A DNA stretch of 62,000 bases from Mesostigma viride (taxonomy: Eukaryota > Streptophyta > Mesostigmatophyceae > Mesostigmatales > Mesostigmataceae). The stretch is from the NCBI GenBank assembly GCA_009746045.1, contig RPFO01000041.1, positions 4,036,030-4,098,029 of the forward strand. The letters are read 5' to 3'. The notes beneath the pieces are model-generated. The model had not been told where the DNA came from. It saw only the letters and a list, made by a program, of their open reading frames with translations, and did no database searches. Of the stretch, positions 58,432-62,000 are shown piece after piece; position 1 is the first letter of the stretch; each line of letters opens with the position of its first letter. The translations under genes and the position numbers were made by a program.

Positions 58432-60227
58432 TCGGTGTTCTCTGAACGTAGTTTCTTTATAACAGATGAGAATGAACGCCGCTATGTGAGTGGTACTACG
58501 GGACGGTGGGCCTTGGGCTGGACCGGTTCCATGAGTTAGAATTAGTTGGCCAGTTTTGTATGGCCATTTCTAGTTCGTTAAGTTAAGTAGCAATTAAGTT
58601 ACTGTTGCTGACGGCTCATGAGGCGAGCCCGGGCTACGCCGCCCTAAAGTGCCATTTGCACGATGTTCTAGGTCTCTTTTTCTTGTAATCGGATGTATGG
58701 GGTATGGGTATGGCGGATTACAAGAAATTTAATGCTGCCCTAATCGCGTCAGCCTTTTGGCTGGCGGTGGCCGATTAGAGATGGCGCGTGACTGACATAG
58801 CTTGAACAGTCACGTGACTGTGAAAAAGAAATTGAAATTACCCTCGTCGGTTTTCTCCCCGCAGCTGGGTTCTTGGCCGACGAGAGACTATAAAATACTT
58901 CGCGTTTGCCTGCGCGTGGCACCTGTACGGAACTCTGAAGCCATGAGTAAGATTTCCGTGCCACGCTGCAGTGCCTACCGCTTTGCTGCGGAGTGTCGCA
59001 GCAGGGTTGCAGTTCCTGACTGCTGACTGCCGAAGGAAGGGTGGTCGGGTTACTTTTAGTGGGCATTGTGATGGACGACAAGTCTGTCGGCCCTCGCGTA
59101 AGTAGAAAAATATTTACCAGCATCCGCTCTTATGGGTGCGTGAGGTCTCGGGAATGTGGTGGGGACGAATTCCGGAATTATGCAATATTTCGATTCAGAC
59201 CGAGACTTAAGGGGCCAGTTTAACAGACGGACCTGGGCCGGGCAGGACCAAATATTTTGGCCGGCCCAGTTGCGCTTGCGCTTTATCGGCCGCTGGGGTG
59301 TGTGATGAGAGCCTGCTCATCAACTAAAACCTGAAATATGGAAAGTTACTCCCCCAGGTGACAACGTTGACAGTAATCGAGATATGGTGGCATCGGGTGA
59401 CGTCCTACAAGTTGTCGTCACGTTAGGGCGGCACTGGCCTTTGAGGGAGGTCCGTGATCGTTAAACGAGGCGTCTTCTTCCTTGTCTTTGCGTGCACATT
59501 CAACACCCTCTTTTACTGGCCGAGGGTGGAAGGCTGGGGGGGGCCCTGCAAAGGGTTATCGTGCATGAGGCTCGCTACAGCCGCCGGCGATTGTAATGGT
59601 CGTGACCGTTGCGGCAGGGCAGCCTCGGGAGCCACTGAGCGAAAGTGGTTGGCGGAGCTTTGGAGATAAAGCACCAGGAAAGGGGGGTTGGGTAACGAGA
59701 ACTACAATCAATCATGAAATGGGTGCAGCGTGGCAGGCTCACTCATGGGTTCTGTAATTGCCCACTTATTGTTTTAATCAAATGTTGGTGGATTGGTAAT
59801 AGTGGGAATAGAATCGGTGTTCTCTGAACGTAGTTTCTTTATAACAGATGAGAATGAACGCCGCTATGTGAGTGGTACTACGGGACGGTGGGCCTTGGGC
59901 TGGACCGGTTCCATGAGTTAGAATTAGTTGGCCAGTTTTGTATGGCCATTTCTAGTTCGTTAAGTTAAGTAGCAATTAAGTTACTGTTGCTGACGGCTCA
60001 TGAGGCGAGCCCGGGCTACGCCGCCCTAAAGTGCCATTTGCACGATGTTCTAGGTCTCTTTTTCTTGTCCCGCCCTCCCTCCCTCTTCTTGTGTTTGTTT
60101 CTAGGGTAACGAGAACTACAATCAATCATGAAATGGGTGCAGCGTGGCAGGCTCACTCATGGGTTCTGTAATTGCCCACTTATTGTTTTAATCAAATGTT
60201 GGTGGATTGGTAATAGTGGGAATAGAA
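58432..60227 (+). mobile_element. SDR-D: non-coding split-direct-repeat element
   Basis: A1 58432-58686 and A2 59814-60068 (255 bp each); B1 59690-59813 and B2 60104-60227 (124 bp each). Start TCGGTGTTCTCTGAACGTAG; end GTGGGAATAGAA; the B1/A2 joint reads AGAA|TCGG. The A2/B2 joint has CCCGCCCTCCCTCCC. Flanks TTAGAG and TAACCA show no duplication. The 1-kb interior has no gene but a perfect 16-bp palindrome ACAGTCACGTGACTGT at 58806. Confidence 0.87.
60069..60083 (-). other. G-quadruplex motif at the SDR-D A2/B2 joint
   Basis: The minus strand reads GGGAGGGAGGGCGGG. Loop bases differ from the other families, but the four-run, single-base-loop pattern is the same. Confidence 0.85.
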
Positions 60228-61809
60228 TAACCATTTAGCCACACTAGCACCTCCTTCTTCATCAAAGACATCTGCAAACTGACCAAAGCACACATAATCA
60301 ACTCTTGCACGCTGACGGCAACGCATGCTCAATGTGGGGGGTCATTGCGACAAGAACTGCTCAAGTTGATGGGTTTCCTATATGACCACATGACAAGGCA
60401 CTAAGGACCACTCAGTAAGTTAGTAACCCCACAGTGTCACTTAATATGCCATCCAACATGCACCATAACCATGCAGAGTATGTTTACAAAGTACAAAGGG
60501 GTGGCCACGCACCTCATATGTCTTCATCATCCCTCCAGCATGGCCAGCCTTGTAAATATGTGCATAGCCTTGACGATGGTAGCCCTAACATGCCTAAGCA
60601 GCATTTCCTATGTTTCTCCCAGGTTAGAGTGTAAGGTTGATGCCAACCAAGCTAATAAACACAACAACACCTCCTAAACTGTCCTCCCCGGCATGGATGA
60701 CAAACTGGGACTATGGAGGGCAAGGAACCAAGTAAGAACATGGTATATATAGCTTGCATGCAGTCATGCATGTCAACCATGGTTGGCTCAGGACATTGTA
60801 GTCTTGTCACATCATCATAACAAAGGAAAGCTCAAACAACCATTGGTGCCAGCTATCTACACGCAGTCACACCAATGCAATATCTCCAACATCATCATCA
60901 CTATAACACTTCCATCCCTGCACGATAAAATGCAAAGAACCATTGGCGGCCCTTCACCGCATGAGCGCTGTGATGCCGCTGCGGCCTGTGAGGAGAGGGT
61001 GCGTCACTCTCAAACAACAAGAAGCGTCCATACGCACAACATCCTTGCCAGAACACGTTTTATGAAATGCCTTATACCTTCCCGAAGAGCTATAGGCTGC
61101 GACTGAAGCGGCCCTGATCACGACATCAACGAAAACAATCTAAAGCTGCCAGGTATTCGACAACACAACGGCAAGCGACGGCGAGCTAGCTGGCGGAAAC
61201 TGCCCAAAAAGAACGCAAAAAACCTCGAACGATGAGCTCATAGAAGAAAGCACCGCTAGCAGATAACGTTCGCGACAAATCTGTACCTTGCCCTCGTAAA
61301 TCCCTCGCCCAGGCGCGCAACAACAGCCGTTCTTCCATGGACAGGTCAGACACGCACTGCGCAGGTCTGAACAATTACTTACAGATAATGGCCGAAAATC
61401 TGGCATAAAAGCACCAGCTCGGTTTAGAATTCGATGCAACCGATATTAATGCCTGCTTCAAGGTCAGAACAGCCCCCAAACCCGCTATTTTACAGCCGCT
61501 ATCATGAATTCTATTTCATTCCGCGCGATCAAAAATTCAGATTACCCCCCATGCCGATGGCATAAAAAAACAACAGCGATATTGTAAACCAGCTGATTTC
61601 CGCCACAAACTAACATCATAAACTCATCTCCTTTTAGATTCGAGTAAAATTTTTGCATTTCGCCTGCCCTAGTGTGGTAGTTTCGCCTGAACGCAGTCGC
61701 CATGGCCACTTCCGCAAGGGGTGCGCGCACCGTGCACGTGAAATTTGTGACCTTCGGCTCCGGCGCGAATTTTTTGGCGCCAAAAAATTCGGGGGTGTCC
61801 CGTCCCCTT
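60228..61809. other. Sequence without a recognised gene
   Basis: After the third copy of the degenerate repeat (60231-60365) I find only short frames. The longest (60783-61106, 107 codons) has no recognisable motif. Confidence 0.45.
61767..61790. promoter_or_regulatory. 24-bp perfect palindrome with an E2F-type core
   Basis: GAATTTTTTGGC and its exact complement meet at the centre; the core TTTTGGCGCCAAAA matches the E2F/DP consensus TTTSGCGC on both strands. No gene start is visible next to it. Confidence 0.55.
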
Positions 61810-62000
61810 AAATAAATGTGTGGGGGGTGCAGGCATGAATAAATAAATGTGGGGGGGTGCTGGCATGAATAAATAAATGTGGGGGGGTGATGGCATGAAT
61901 AATTTAATGTGGGGGTTGCTGGCATGAATAATTAAATGTGGGGGGTGCTGGCATGAATAAATAAATGTGGGGGGGTTATGCTACGTATCAATATGTATGT
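61810..62000. repeat. G-rich satellite, block 5, to the window edge
   Basis: Same units as the other blocks, running off the right end. Confidence 0.9.

Noticed and set aside
37433-60227. MITEs or Helitrons as an explanation for the paired long/short elements
   Set aside because: No terminal inverted repeats, no TC...CTRR ends, no target duplication; the A1-B1-A2-B2 pattern is shared with a YR-coding element.

Overview
The window is nuclear DNA from a eukaryote, most likely a volvocalean-type green alga. The evidence is GC-rich exons with GT-AG and one GC-AG intron, TGTAA polyadenylation words, introns full of minisatellites, and tyrosine-recombinase (YR) retrotransposons of the kind known from Volvox and Chlamydomonas. 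The genus cannot be fixed from sequence alone. There are no bacterial operons and no CRISPR array.

Region 1 (1-4207): tandem repeats and a minus-strand multi-exon gene of unknown function (exons between 3501 and 1382).

Region 2 (4208-19100): one plus-strand gene I could reconstruct in full, with 11 exons whose splice phases all fit, 639 codons, and about 13 kb of intron in a 14.9 kb gene. It encodes a C2H2 finger followed by a peptidase C78 domain (catalytic Cys in GWGCGW, His in GHSRT, Asp in LDPS), i.e. a ZUP1/ZUFSP-like deubiquitinase. Nearly every intron carries a minisatellite, and several arrays start or end at a splice site and repeat it.

Region 3 (19101-36725): a graveyard of transposable elements. 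It holds a minus-strand LINE with a duplicated 3' end, an LTR inserted in the LINE endonuclease, an unrecognised broken gene, a decayed Copia-like element with the order gag-IN-PR-RT, and a broken DDE-type transposase gene.

Region 4 (36726-62000): the most interesting part. Two near-identical YR retrotransposons (gag, RT, RNase H, tyrosine recombinase) sit head to head as a 5.3 kb-armed palindrome. Each has split direct repeats in the order A1 - interior - B1 - A2 - B2. Four further non-coding elements with unrelated bodies show exactly the same layout. In every one of the six copies (five families) the A2/B2 junction holds a 15-16 nt block of four C3-4 runs with single-base spacers, a textbook G-quadruplex on the opposite strand, which is absent from A1 and B1. 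Short inverted repeats at the A ends and shared B-end words split the families into two groups. Several copies sit in a G-rich satellite without target duplications.
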